Numbered from the stretch's first letter, positions 23,340 through 31,324 are shown. The stretch is 37,741 nucleotides of DNA from Candidatus Bathyarchaeota archaeon (GCA_026015185.1 JAOZGX010000008.1:1-37741), one strand, 5' to 3'. Translations and numbers: made by a program. Notes: generated by a model not told the origin, from the sequence alone.

Positions 23340-23426
23340 TTGAGTAGAAAGACTATGGTTTTTGGAGCTTTGGGAGCAATAGTGGCTACAGCTATTATCT
23401 CAATACTATTGAAAAAGAGAAAATGA
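23340..23426 (+). CDS. Tiny single-span membrane protein (28 residues)
   Basis: TTG at 23340 with an excellent ribosome site GGAGGTGA (23325-23332) seven bases ahead. It encodes MSRKTMVFGALGAIVATAII followed by SILLKKRK, one hydrophobic helix with a basic end, cytosolic-side positive. The TATA box at about 23274-23285 fits. No family is recognised. The strong ribosome site and promoter, not the sequence itself, support it. A longer in-frame ATG at 23223 would include the promoter and is rejected. Confidence 0.45.
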   Translation: MSRKTMVFGALGAIVATAIISILLKKRK

Positions 23427-23468
23427 TCTAATCTTAACCACTGTTTTTTAACTTGGATTATTAACAAA

Positions 23469-24269
23469 TTATTTTTTTATCATTTCTAAGAATTGAGAGG
23501 TTGAAAGTGTTCTTCTTTCGAAGCTTCTTTCTTTAATAAGTTTTGTAAAACGATTTTTAAAATCCTCGAAATCATTCCCGTATATATGGAAACTATTGGA
23601 GAAATCAACATATTGCCCAGGCTCAATTTTAGCACCAATTTTCTTGGACAAATCTTTTGAGATTTTTTTCTGTAATTCAGTAAAAGCATACATATTCCAA
23701 AAAGCTGCTTTATATGCATCCCTTGAGCGCCAGCATGTTTCCATCACAAGTTTATTATCAACAACACGACACCAGATCCGCTGTAAACACGGTGGATGTT
23801 CTAAAGATGGATCAATCCAAGGTTTCCATGTTATTGCCTGGGCTCTTCTGCTGAAACCCTGAACTTTGATTTTTTTCCCTTCAAGTTGAACTTCTTTGCT
23901 TTTGGATAATCTCTCTATCATATATTCAATTTGGTCTGTTTTCAAATTATCTGCGACAATATAATTAAAAAGGCGTTCATGATACTCATAGGGCCTTTTG
24001 CCCTCATACACAAAATGATCTTCCGAGCCTTCAACCACTTCTTTAACGTATTTATCTAGGTCCTCAAGCCCACCGCAAAGACCTCCCAAGTGTATTCTTG
24101 GCTCAGAGAAGGGTTCACGAATTACCATGAGCATTGTACAATCCTTACTCCATTGATCATATTCTGTAAATAAATGAGCCCCATCTTTCCATAGAGCCAA
24201 TACGGCATCTTCCCAGACCTTTGTTAGATTATCGCCTTCAATAGAGAGGATTGGAAGAGATTCTTTCAT
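23469..24269 (-). CDS. Thymidylate synthase/dCMP hydroxymethylase family protein
   Basis: 266 residues in the ThyA fold, cytosolic, methylating or hydroxymethylating a pyrimidine nucleotide with methylene-folate or -pterin. The catalytic Cys is in HPPCLQRIW (about 161). The phosphate-binding RSRD (about 181-184), the pyrimidine-recognising Asn in FWNMY (about 192) and the His/Tyr pair in SFHIYGND (about 228-230) line up with E. coli C146, R166-D169, N177 and H207/Y209. The Asn favours a dUMP-type substrate over dCMP. The N-terminal third, with its folate-related residues, diverges strongly, as in archaeal ThyA. Start ATG 24269 has GGTG eight to eleven bases upstream. It may be the genome's thymidylate synthase, or a tRNA/nucleotide-modifying relative. 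Confidence 0.8.
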   Translation of the reverse strand: MKESLPILSIEGDNLTKVWEDAVLALWKDGAHLFTEYDQWSKDCTMLMVIREPFSEPRIHLGGLCGGLEDLDKYVKEVVEGSEDHFVYEGKRPYEYHERLFNYIVADNLKTDQIEYMIERLSKSKEVQLEGKKIKVQGFSRRAQAITWKPWIDPSLEHPPCLQRIWCRVVDNKLVMETCWRSRDAYKAAFWNMYAFTELQKKISKDLSKKIGAKIEPGQYVDFSNSFHIYGNDFEDFKNRFTKLIKERSFERRTLSTSQFLEMIKK

Positions 24270-24370
24270 CAAAGAGCACCTAGATAAGCTAATATAACAA
24301 AATTTTTCTTCTATTTATAGAAATTTTATCTATTTTAAATTGAGTTATCAAACTCTGAAATAAAAGAATA

Positions 24371-24385
24371 TAGCGCGCGTGCTAA
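24371..24385. repeat. CG-alternating intergenic word (TAGCGCGCGTGCTAA)
   Basis: Copy of the recurring CG word in the 143-base divergent gap between 24269 and 24413, 28 bases upstream of the SDR start. Confidence 0.45.
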
Positions 24386-24412
24386 ACCTTTCTTTCACTA
24401 AAGGGTTAAAAA

Positions 24413-25228
24413 ATGAGATTCAAAAATAAAGTAGTTCTTATCACTGGAGGTGCTAGCGGTATAGGAAGAGAAACAGCGATTCAATTTGCAAAAAATGGTG
24501 CAAAAATTGGAATTTTCGACTTGGATCAGAAAAAAATCCAGTCCGTTCGAAAAGAGATAATGAGCTATTGTGATGATTATGTTTCCATTACTGGTGATGT
24601 TAGGGATAAAAAAAGGATTCAGGAATGCGTGAATACTTTATTTGAAAAATATAGTAATATAGATTATCTCATTAACAGTGCAGGTATTTTGAAGGATGAT
24701 ATGATTGATAGAGTGTCGGAGAAAATTTTTGATGAAGTGTTAGCGATAAATTTGAAGGGTTCATTTCTATTTATGCAAGCATGTGTCAGAAATTGGATAA
24801 GAGAGCCAAAAGCTCGTATTAAAGCAGCAAAAAAGGAGGGAAAACCTATACCTAAACCCACCACTTTTCCAGACAAGCGGATCATTAACGTCAGTAGCAT
24901 GGCAGCCGAAGGAAATGTCGGTCAAATTGCGTATGGTGCTTCAAAAGCTGGTGTAATTGGAATGACCAAAACCGCTGCTAAGGAGTTGATTCAATATAAT
25001 ATAAGAACTCATGCTGTAATGCCCGCTTTGATATATTCTCCTATGACTGACGATTTAGTAACTAAAGACGATGGGAAATGGAGAAAATACTATGAATCTC
25101 GTAATCCTTTGGGAATAGGAGAACCAAAACATGTGGCGGATGTAATATTGTTTTTATGCGGAGAAGAATCTTGCTATATGAATGGTGCAATAATTCCTAT
25201 AAGTGGTGGGCGCATCCATAGCTTGTAA
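24413..25228 (+). CDS. Short-chain dehydrogenase/reductase with an insertion
   Basis: 271 residues. The cofactor site is TGGASGIGRETA (residues 11-22), with an Asp after strand 2 (IFDLDQKK) favouring NAD(H). NSAG near 87, INVSSMA with the catalytic Ser near 161 and YGASKAGVIGMTKTAAKEL with the Tyr/Lys near 176 are intact. A basic insertion between strands 4 and 5 (RARIKAAKKEGKPIPKPTTFPDK, about 125-150) is longer than in typical SDRs and resembles that of glucose- or hydroxyacyl-dehydrogenase-like archaeal groups. Ends FLCGEESCYMNGAIIPISGG. Substrate unknown. Confidence 0.92.
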   Translation: MRFKNKVVLITGGASGIGRETAIQFAKNGAKIGIFDLDQKKIQSVRKEIMSYCDDYVSITGDVRDKKRIQECVNTLFEKYSNIDYLINSAGILKDDMIDRVSEKIFDEVLAINLKGSFLFMQACVRNWIREPKARIKAAKKEGKPIPKPTTFPDKRIINVSSMAAEGNVGQIAYGASKAGVIGMTKTAAKELIQYNIRTHAVMPALIYSPMTDDLVTKDDGKWRKYYESRNPLGIGEPKHVADVILFLCGEESCYMNGAIIPISGGRIHSL

Positions 25229-25438
25229 AAGATTCTTAGTGTAGTGTAAATAACGCCAATATTAATGTCATATCCAAATTTTTCTACTTACAAGTTGACT
25301 GGACATTTAAGGTTCCATCTATTCTTTGCTTCTAAGAAAAATGAGTTTATATTCAAAATAGAGTAAAATTAAAATTCTTCTAAAAATCCCATGATTTAAA
25401 ATACTTTTTTGAAAAGAAATCCTTTGATTGGATGAAAT

Positions 25439-26263
25439 TTGAATTCTGAAGTTGTAATTACAAAGGGTAAAAGAACTGTTGATACTGTTAAAGAATCTTT
25501 GAAGCCAATAATATCCCCAGGGGATTTAGCGGATAAGAAAATTCTAATCAAAGTGAATTTCATATCAACAAAAACATGGGAGACTGGTGCAACTACTGAT
25601 CCAATATTGGTAGAAGCCCTTATTCAATATTTCCAGCCATTCAATGAGGGAATATATGTAGTCGAATCTGATGCAACAATTACTAGAGCTGAGGAAGCTG
25701 CCAAAGCTACTGGGATGCTTGAACTATGTGAAGTATATGGAATAAAATTCATAAACCTAACAAAATATCCTGAACAGATTAAAATGAAAGTCCCTAATCC
25801 AGAAGTATTATCTGAAATTAATTTTCCTACGATAGCTTTAGAAAGTCATATAATAAGCGCGGCTAAAATGAAAACCCACAGCGATACACAAGTAACTTTA
25901 GGTTTGAAGAACATGTTTGGTATCTTACCTGATACACCAAAGTCGAAATATCATAACTTAGGGATTGATGAAGTAATCGTAGACATCAATAATGTATGTA
26001 GACCTAGTCTTACAGTAATAGATGGTTTTGTCGCAATGGAGGGTTCCGGACCGGTTAGTGGTCAGCCGATAGAGATGGAGTTAGTGATCGCAGGGAAAGA
26101 TGTTGTATCTACTGATACAATAACATCGAAAGTTATGGGATTTGATCCTTACGAGATCGACCACATTAAAAAAGCTGCAAAGAAAGGATTGGGTGAGATG
26201 AAGAATATAAAAGTTCTCGGTGAAGATTTATATAAAGTTACAAGAATATTCAAAAAAGCGTAA
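25439..26263 (+). CDS. DUF362 family protein
   Basis: 274 residues. The domain covers most of the protein: ILIKVNFISTKTWETGATTDP, YVVESDATITRAEEAAKATGM, ISAAKMKTHSDTQVTLGLKNMFGILP and PSLTVIDGFVAMEGSGPVSGQP. DUF362 proteins often carry ferredoxin clusters; this one has no CxxCxxC motif, so it is the cluster-free type seen in archaea. The role is unknown (an iron-sulfur or oxidoreductase assembly function is sometimes inferred). Start is TTG 25439 near GGATGAAA. A TATA-like element lies near 25395. The rhodanese gene follows 43 bases later on the same strand. Confidence 0.85.
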   Translation: MNSEVVITKGKRTVDTVKESLKPIISPGDLADKKILIKVNFISTKTWETGATTDPILVEALIQYFQPFNEGIYVVESDATITRAEEAAKATGMLELCEVYGIKFINLTKYPEQIKMKVPNPEVLSEINFPTIALESHIISAAKMKTHSDTQVTLGLKNMFGILPDTPKSKYHNLGIDEVIVDINNVCRPSLTVIDGFVAMEGSGPVSGQPIEMELVIAGKDVVSTDTITSKVMGFDPYEIDHIKKAAKKGLGEMKNIKVLGEDLYKVTRIFKKA

Positions 26264-26306
26264 ATTATAGAAAGAAGAATTAGTCATAAGGAGTCTGATT
26301 GCTACT

Positions 26307-26792
26307 ATGGGAAAATTGAGTTTAAAAGAAATTACAGTACCACCGCTAGTTGGATTGCTAATAGCCATTGCCATACTCTCAAGTGTTGAATTAATTAACC
26401 AAGAAATAAGCGTAACATATCATAATACACAGGAGCAAATAATAAAACCAGAAGTTGAGAGTGTACTAAAGAAAATTACTACTCAAGAAGCGTATACTTT
26501 GATCCAAGATAATAAAGGCAATGAGAATTTTGTAATTCTTGATGTACGAACTCCTGAAGAAATTGCTAATGGTGCAATAGAAAATTCGATTAAAATAGAT
26601 TATTATTCTGATACTTTCCTAGAAGAAATCGATGAGCTTGATAAAGAAAATACATATTTAGTATATTGCAGGTCTGGGGGTCGAAGCGGTGAAGCTACGA
26701 AGTTGATGGAGGAGTTAGGTTTTCAAAAAGTTTACGATATGTCAGGAGGATTTAGCCAATGGGAGGCAGAAGATCTGCCATTCGTCAAGTAG
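26307..26792 (+). CDS. Membrane-anchored rhodanese-domain protein
   Basis: 161 residues. One N-terminal membrane helix (about 13-28, PLVGLLIAIAILSSV) anchors a rhodanese domain (about 55-160) facing outward. The domain has FVILDVRTPEEIANGAI, the active-site loop CRSGGRSG (Cys about 123) and the end VYDMSGGFSQWEAEDLPFVK. Rhodaneses transfer sulfane sulfur from thiosulfate or persulfides to acceptors such as cyanide or thiols. The catalytic Cys and loop are intact. It is 43 bases after DUF362 and may share its transcript; both could be tied to sulfur or iron-sulfur handling (inference). Confidence 0.88.
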   Translation: MGKLSLKEITVPPLVGLLIAIAILSSVELINQEISVTYHNTQEQIIKPEVESVLKKITTQEAYTLIQDNKGNENFVILDVRTPEEIANGAIENSIKIDYYSDTFLEEIDELDKENTYLVYCRSGGRSGEATKLMEELGFQKVYDMSGGFSQWEAEDLPFVK

Positions 26793-26827
26793 AATTTTGA
26801 ACGTTAAAAAAATAAGGCTCGCTATTT

Positions 26828-27523
26828 TTAGTTTCCAACTTTTATTCTTTTTACTAAAGTAGGTGGAGAATAAGGTAAGTTCAATTTTTTTAGTGCTCTT
26901 TGTATAGATTCGGGATTCTGTAAGAGGTTTTTAATGCCTTTAATATGAGCAGCTCCAAGAAGAGCCAACAAATTAGGATTTTCTTTCTTTTCAAGTTTGT
27001 TTGAAGCTATAGATGCCAATCTAGCAGCCATTAAAGCATTCCTTTCCTCTATTAAGACCCTCCATATGGGCGCAGCATATTTCTTTAACCGATCGAGATT
27101 TTTATTCGACTTTTGAATTGCTTCGTCTTTATACCCTTGTTCCCAAAGCCAAGGTAGATTCTCATCTCCATTCAAGAGATGAAGTTTATTCCATGAGACC
27201 CAAAGTTTTGTAACCATTTGTATTCTATTCTTCATCTCTTTTTCTGCCATATCAACTAGCCAAATATTAGCATCAGAATTGCCTAGGGCCTCACTAGCTG
27301 CAATGAACTCGCATTTCGTGGAGCATGAATCTCTTCTACGACACCAATTGCAAATTTTGCTCATAAAGTTAAATCTTCTCGGATCCAATTCGACCGCTAA
27401 ATCTTGTGTTTTGCTTTTTTCGACTGCTTCACTGGCCTCTTTGACACTCCTCTTTGTGAAGTGAGCAGTTCCTAAGAGTTGGATGAAACGTGTGTAATCA
27501 GTGTCGTAGATGTCGACTTGCAT
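26828..27523 (-). CDS. TraB/PrgY family protein
   Basis: 231 residues. The TraB/PrgY/GumN domain shows LLGTAHFTKRSVKEASEAVEK (residues 16-36), LAVELDPRRF (about 42-51) and the second conserved histidine in LLALLGAAHIKGIKNLL (about 187-203). The family includes PrgY, which limits peptide pheromone activity, and TIKI metalloproteases; the paired GTAH/GAAH His residues with Glu suggest metal-dependent peptidase activity (established for some members). There is a Cys-rich segment CNWCRRRDSCSTKC (about 58-71), a likely zinc site not typical of bacterial members. It is the last gene of a winged-helix/Hsp20/TraB operon; only 12 bases separate it from hsp20. Confidence 0.87.
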   Translation of the reverse strand: MQVDIYDTDYTRFIQLLGTAHFTKRSVKEASEAVEKSKTQDLAVELDPRRFNFMSKICNWCRRRDSCSTKCEFIAASEALGNSDANIWLVDMAEKEMKNRIQMVTKLWVSWNKLHLLNGDENLPWLWEQGYKDEAIQKSNKNLDRLKKYAAPIWRVLIEERNALMAARLASIASNKLEKKENPNLLALLGAAHIKGIKNLLQNPESIQRALKKLNLPYSPPTLVKRIKVGN

Positions 27524-27535
27524 AGTCTCGTCTCA

Positions 27536-28093
27536 TCACTCAATTCTTATCTTCTTCGCTTTATCACTCTTTACAGTTCTCTTTTTGGGTATACTAGCTT
27601 CCAAGACACCGTTTTTGTATGTGGCTTTGATTTTCTTAGAATCTACATCTGCAGTCGGAAGTTTTAAGGTCTTATAGAAACTCTTTGCTTTAATTTCAGC
27701 TTGTCCTTCAGAAATATTTAGTTGTATATCATCTTTTTCCACTCCGGGTAACTCCACGATCAGTTTCACGGATTTCTCTTCTTCAAAGACATCAGCTAGA
27801 GGTTCGCGTATTTCACCTGGCTGTGGTTTTGGCACAAAGGGTAATTTTGGCTTTCCTGGACGTCGTAAAGAGTCTAGTGGATCAATTTCAGTTGGCAATT
27901 CATTGGAAGAGAATTGTCCATATGCCACATAGCCCTTCATGTTCGGCTCGTTTATCTCTTTCACATCCCATTGACCTTTTAGGTCGCCTCTTTCAACAGC
28001 TTCATCGAATGCTGTCATCTCCTTATTGATTCTCTCAATGAAATTTTTATGAAATAGTTCCATATCACGAAAAACATGATCAAAATAATCCAT
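27536..28093 (-). CDS. Small heat-shock protein, Hsp20/alpha-crystallin
   Basis: 185 residues. An N-terminal acidic helical arm (MDYFDHVFRDMELFHKNF, to about residue 95) is followed by the alpha-crystallin domain: REPLADVFEEEKSVKLIVELPGVEKDDIQLNISEGQAEIKAK, about 100-165, with the closing 'ATYKNGVLEASIPKK' strand near 160-170. It ends with basic residues and IRIE, an I-x-I-type motif that docks into the groove of neighbouring subunits. It holds unfolding proteins soluble under heat stress, in the cytosol as large oligomers. A strong GGAGGTGA ribosome site precedes ATG 28093. It lies 20 bases after the winged-helix gene in the same operon. Confidence 0.95.
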   Translation of the reverse strand: MDYFDHVFRDMELFHKNFIERINKEMTAFDEAVERGDLKGQWDVKEINEPNMKGYVAYGQFSSNELPTEIDPLDSLRRPGKPKLPFVPKPQPGEIREPLADVFEEEKSVKLIVELPGVEKDDIQLNISEGQAEIKAKSFYKTLKLPTADVDSKKIKATYKNGVLEASIPKKRTVKSDKAKKIRIE

Positions 28094-28113
28094 AACTAAC
28101 TTTCACCTCCAAA

Positions 28114-28527
28114 TTACCATTCTTCAAAATCTTGGAGAACTCCTAAAAGACGCCTTAAAGCTAGGCTAACCATAAGGAACTCAGCCTGACTTTGTCTTGG
28201 GCAAGAATATTTTCCATCATCTGATTTCTCTAAGAGCCCGCTTCTTGCTAATTTTCTCGTACTCTCCCATACGATCTTTGGATTAAGTCCTAAATCTCTC
28301 ATGAAGTCTGCAAAACCGATAGTTAGATCTTCATCCTCGAAAATACGTTTCATCATCCTCAGTCTAGCTTCATTTGAAAGAGCATCGAAAAATAATGAAA
28401 ATCTGTCAAAATCTCCTTCAAATTCTTCTAACTCATCTACCAATTCTTCTTTAGACCAATTTTCTGCAGCCAATGGCATTTCGAATAAGATGTCACCATT
28501 CCTTACAAGTAGTAATTTTAGGGCCAT
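28114..28527 (-). CDS. ArsR-type winged-helix regulator, likely heat-shock repressor
   Basis: 137 residues. The winged-helix core is ALSNEARLRMMKRIFEDEDLTIGFADFMRDLGLNPKIVWESTRKLARSGLLEKSDDGKYSC (about 49-108), preceded by a hydrophobic strand-like N-terminus and an acidic helix and followed by a dimerisation helix (FLMVSLALRRLLGVLQDFEEW). It is the first gene of the operon with hsp20 and traB. Two direct TTACYNNATGGTAA-like sites flank its TATA box (28549-28585), suggesting autorepression. In Pyrococcus, the ArsR-like Phr represses hsp20 in the same way (established); direct homology to Phr is inference. Confidence 0.85.
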   Translation of the reverse strand: MALKLLLVRNGDILFEMPLAAENWSKEELVDELEEFEGDFDRFSLFFDALSNEARLRMMKRIFEDEDLTIGFADFMRDLGLNPKIVWESTRKLARSGLLEKSDDGKYSCPRQSQAEFLMVSLALRRLLGVLQDFEEW

Positions 28528-28548
28528 TCTCCATCTACCTGGTGGTAA

Positions 28549-28585
28549 TTACTAAATGGTAATATATAAACTTACTGGATGGTAA
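28549..28585 (-). promoter_or_regulatory. Promoter with two operator-like repeats flanking the TATA box
   Basis: TTACTAAATGGTAA (28549-28562) and TTACTGGATGGTAA (28572-28585) are direct repeats 23 bases apart, each with TTAC/GTAA inverted ends. The TATA box (minus GTTTATATATT, about 28561-28571) lies between them. The predicted transcription start is near 28540, 13 bases ahead of ATG 28527. A dimeric factor on both sites would block TBP and TFB. Confidence 0.65.
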
Positions 28586-28667
28586 TAGGGTGAGAATTTG
28601 TGAGTTCAATAGCTAAAAATGGGGCTAATTTTGTTTTCGGATTTAGGTTCATGTCATCATTTCGTAA

Positions 28668-28677
28668 AGCGCGCGCT
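28668..28677. repeat. CG-alternating palindrome AGCGCGCGCT
   Basis: Perfect 10-base palindrome, identical to 31204-31213, in the 270-base intergenic stretch between the regulator start and the convergent end of the surface protein at 28800. I see no other feature in that stretch. Confidence 0.45.
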
Positions 28678-28799
28678 GTTATACGAATACAAACAGGGGA
28701 GAGTGGAAAGAAAGTTGTTCAACATAAACTTTTTTTACTTTTATAGAATTTGCATTAAAATCTCTTTGACAATTCATTTTTTTAGAATTAGAACATATG

Positions 28800-30209
28800 C
28801 TATGAACTTAATTTTCGGATCGCTGTTTTCGATTTGCGAAGGAATAGAATTATAGATGCGATAATAGCCAGGATGACTAAAATGATTGTTACCAATCTGT
28901 AGTCTATCTCATGAGATGCCTTAGCTGATTCTTGTTCCCATATGGCCCTAATGTTTTTAGGACCATCCATTTCGATAGTTACTGCGGTTTCATTAGATTC
29001 TATATCGCCATCCCAACCCTTGAAAATATATTGCGTATCATTAACTTCAACTTGAGTAGACTCTATAGAAAGTATGGCTGAATCCCCCTCTGGATGCCAA
29101 CCTTCACCTATAGCATTACTCAATTCAGTAGAAGCATTGAGAAAATACTCCGTGCTATATTGAAAATGGTATTCATTATTTGGTTCACAAGCAAATGAAT
29201 TTTTTATGCATGTACTTCTTATATTTGAGTCTACTTGAATGTAGGGCAGGACTAATATTGAGCAGTTTTGGTTAGGTAAATATTCAAGTTCTATCGATTC
29301 TCCATCGTTAACCTTCATAGTAGAATTATTGAAGAATAAATCAGTATAATTTTGGAATTTTAAGCCGGATACCCTTACACTAAAACCATACAACTTTCTA
29401 GTAAGCGATATATCGTCCCAATATGTTCCAGCATCAAAAGCATCCATAATCATTGTTTCAAGTTTTATCCGAATAGCGGATATATTCTCTTTCTCATTTA
29501 ATTCAAACTTTGATTCAAAGTCTTGTCTTAAATTACGTTTAACAAATACCCAATACATAGGCTCAATCTCAGTGGTATCATCTGGAACTGAAGCTATTAT
29601 TCCCACCGATGGAGCCGAATCATCATCTGTCTCATTAGATAACCTTATTGTGAAATCAGTCTCATCTGTATAATTTCCAGGAGTTTTGATATCTGTATAC
29701 CATGCTATTACATAGTTTATCCTTAATGTGCGATTAAAAGAAGTCTCAAAAATTGCAGATGATTGAATTACCGTAAAGGGATTTTTACCGATCGCGTAGG
29801 GTTTGACCCAGAAACTAAATTCTAAATCAAGATCATTGAGTTCTTTTACATCTTGATATACCTCGCCTCCAAGTGCATAATTCCTACGAGGGGGCGGAAA
29901 AACTAGTAATGCGCTTTCTCCAGTATGAGCTGTGCCATTTGTAAGATAAATTGATCTAGCGGGATAATATTCAGATTTAGTCCAGTTTATAAGGCCGAGT
30001 TCAAAACCACCATTTGCAAGTAACTCTGTTCCATTATCCTCAAGATTTTCAGAGTTAATTTCGATGATTCCAGTGTTGTCAAAATCCTTGTCTACAGAGA
30101 CTGCTATAGCAGAAAGTAATATTGAGGAGAAAAGGAGAAGCAAAGCTGAAATAAATACAAGTTTGGTCAATAATTCTCTAATCAAATTGAAAATCATCCA
30201 TTTGTTCAT
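28800..30209 (-). CDS. Secreted, C-terminally anchored surface protein with InlB B-repeat-like domain
   Basis: 469 residues from ATG 30209. An N-terminal signal (LTKLVFISALLLLFSSILL) leads into a NGGFELGLINW... domain (about 60-270) like the one at 2253, of CBM-like jelly-roll type, ending GTYWDDISLTR. A second domain (about 345-435) carries GWHPEGDSAILSIESTQ and FKGWDGDIESNETAVTIEMDGPKNIRAIWE, the signature of divergent InlB B-repeat domains. Then follow a membrane helix (about 443-460) and a basic tail. The ATG at 30233 lies upstream of the predicted start (TATA 30237-30244), so 30209 is preferred. Adhesion or cell-wall binding is inference. Many N-x-S/T sites. Confidence 0.8.
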   Translation of the reverse strand: MNKWMIFNLIRELLTKLVFISALLLLFSSILLSAIAVSVDKDFDNTGIIEINSENLEDNGTELLANGGFELGLINWTKSEYYPARSIYLTNGTAHTGESALLVFPPPRRNYALGGEVYQDVKELNDLDLEFSFWVKPYAIGKNPFTVIQSSAIFETSFNRTLRINYVIAWYTDIKTPGNYTDETDFTIRLSNETDDDSAPSVGIIASVPDDTTEIEPMYWVFVKRNLRQDFESKFELNEKENISAIRIKLETMIMDAFDAGTYWDDISLTRKLYGFSVRVSGLKFQNYTDLFFNNSTMKVNDGESIELEYLPNQNCSILVLPYIQVDSNIRSTCIKNSFACEPNNEYHFQYSTEYFLNASTELSNAIGEGWHPEGDSAILSIESTQVEVNDTQYIFKGWDGDIESNETAVTIEMDGPKNIRAIWEQESAKASHEIDYRLVTIILVILAIIASIILFLRKSKTAIRKLSS

Positions 30210-30298
30210 TTTTAGGGACAAGATTAAAAGCATTACTATATATATGAAATGATTTTGTTGGGACTTATTTCAGATTTATTATTTTGGAGTTAGTTTAT

Positions 30299-31201
30299 AT
30301 GGAATCAAGAAAATATAAAGTCGCAGTAATTCAATCGGCTCCTCCATATCCCATTAGCAAGAAAAAATCTATTGAAAAAGCCTGCCAACTTATTGAGGAC
30401 GCAGGGAAAAAAGATGCCAAAATAATAGTTTTGCCTGAAACTTTTATTCCTGCCTACCCTAATTGGGCAATTGAAGCTAAAATTCCAATAGAATGGGATA
30501 AGAAATGCATGAACTTAATTAGAGAATCAATAGAAATACCGGGTCCAGAAATAGAACTGTTATGTAATGTAGCAAAATCTATTGGATCAATGGTTTGTAT
30601 AGGTGTGAATGAACGAGATAAAAATCGTAAAAATTCAATCTATAATTCACTTGTTTTTATAGGACCAGATGGGAAGATCGTTGGGAAGCACCGAAAACTG
30701 ACTCCTGTTTACCGTGAAAAAGTATTTTGGACAAATGGTTCTGTTAAGGATCTGAATTGTGTTTTTAATACTCAATTCGGAAGGGTGGGAGGATTAATTT
30801 GCGCTGAGCATCTAAATTCTTTAATAAAATCAGCTATGGTTATACAAGGCGAAGAAATTCATATAGCTTGCTATCCTGGTTGGAGTCTTTTACCCAAACA
30901 TATTCTGGATCTCTCCATAAGGCAATATGCAATTGAGTGTCAATGCTTTGTACTAGCTGCTTCACAATTTATTGACCAAGTAAAAGAATCTGATGATATC
31001 GAAGCAAATTGGGATTTTTATGGTGGAAGTGGCATAGTGGATCCTACAGGAAAATACATTGCTGGTCCTTCATACAATAAAGATGAAATATTGTACGCTG
31101 AGGTTGATCTATCAAAGATTCTTGAGAGAAAAGTTTGGATTGACGTAACTGGGAAGGATGCAAGATGGGACATAATACAATTTCTTAAAGATTTCGAATA
31201 A
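30299..31201 (+). CDS. Nitrilase-family carbon-nitrogen hydrolase
   Basis: 300 residues. The catalytic triad of the nitrilase superfamily is intact: Glu in VLPETFIPAYP (about 47), Lys in GKHRKLTPVYREK (about 133), and Cys in GGLICAEHLNSL (about 168). The CAEH (C-x-E-H) motif and the length fit the true nitrilase/cyanide hydratase branch, which converts nitriles to carboxylates and ammonia, rather than amidases or carbamoylases. Cytosolic, no signal. ATG 30299 is nine bases after GGAG; a TTG at 30284 is possible but less likely. The role is detoxification or nitrogen supply (inference). It is divergent from the surface-protein gene at 30209. Confidence 0.92.
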   Translation: MESRKYKVAVIQSAPPYPISKKKSIEKACQLIEDAGKKDAKIIVLPETFIPAYPNWAIEAKIPIEWDKKCMNLIRESIEIPGPEIELLCNVAKSIGSMVCIGVNERDKNRKNSIYNSLVFIGPDGKIVGKHRKLTPVYREKVFWTNGSVKDLNCVFNTQFGRVGGLICAEHLNSLIKSAMVIQGEEIHIACYPGWSLLPKHILDLSIRQYAIECQCFVLAASQFIDQVKESDDIEANWDFYGGSGIVDPTGKYIAGPSYNKDEILYAEVDLSKILERKVWIDVTGKDARWDIIQFLKDFE

Positions 31202-31203
31202 AA

Positions 31204-31213
31204 GCGCGCGCTA
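31204..31213. repeat. CG-alternating palindrome AGCGCGCGCT
   Basis: Perfect 10-base palindrome two bases after the nitrilase stop codon, identical to 28668-28677. A third CG-rich word (31262-31270) lies 50 bases on, at the start of the QueT leader. Confidence 0.45.
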
Positions 31214-31232
31214 GACTCAACTGGCTCATTCT

Positions 31233-31324
31233 TTAAATAACTGTACAATCTAGGATAATTCTAGCGCGTGAGTGGTCCTCCCACCCGTTGCGCAAAATAA
31301 ATCCCGGAGTAGGGAGGTGAATAA
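31233..31324 (+). promoter_or_regulatory. Promoter and candidate riboswitch-like leader of the QueT-like gene
   Basis: TATA box TTTAAATA (31233-31240) puts the transcript start near 31260 and makes a leader of about 65 bases. The leader starts with a hairpin, GCGC (31264-31267)/GCGC (31289-31292) enclosing GTGG-TCCTC-CCAC, whose loop and flank TCCTCCC (31276-31282) are complementary to GGGAGG (31312-31317) of the ribosome site GGAGGTGA. A second stem TCCC-GGAGTA-GGGA (about 31302-31315) overlaps the same site. Two alternative folds would expose or hide the ribosome site. It does not fit the known preQ1-I or preQ1-II consensus. Confidence 0.55.

Noticed and set aside
28619-28855. Plus-strand 78-residue ORF
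   Set aside because: No ribosome site or family match; composition of AT-rich noncoding DNA.
31258-31320. Known preQ1-I or preQ1-II riboswitch
   Set aside because: Neither consensus core (for example CTTGG...CCAAG with the preQ1-II hairpins, or AGAGGTTCTAGC) can be found.
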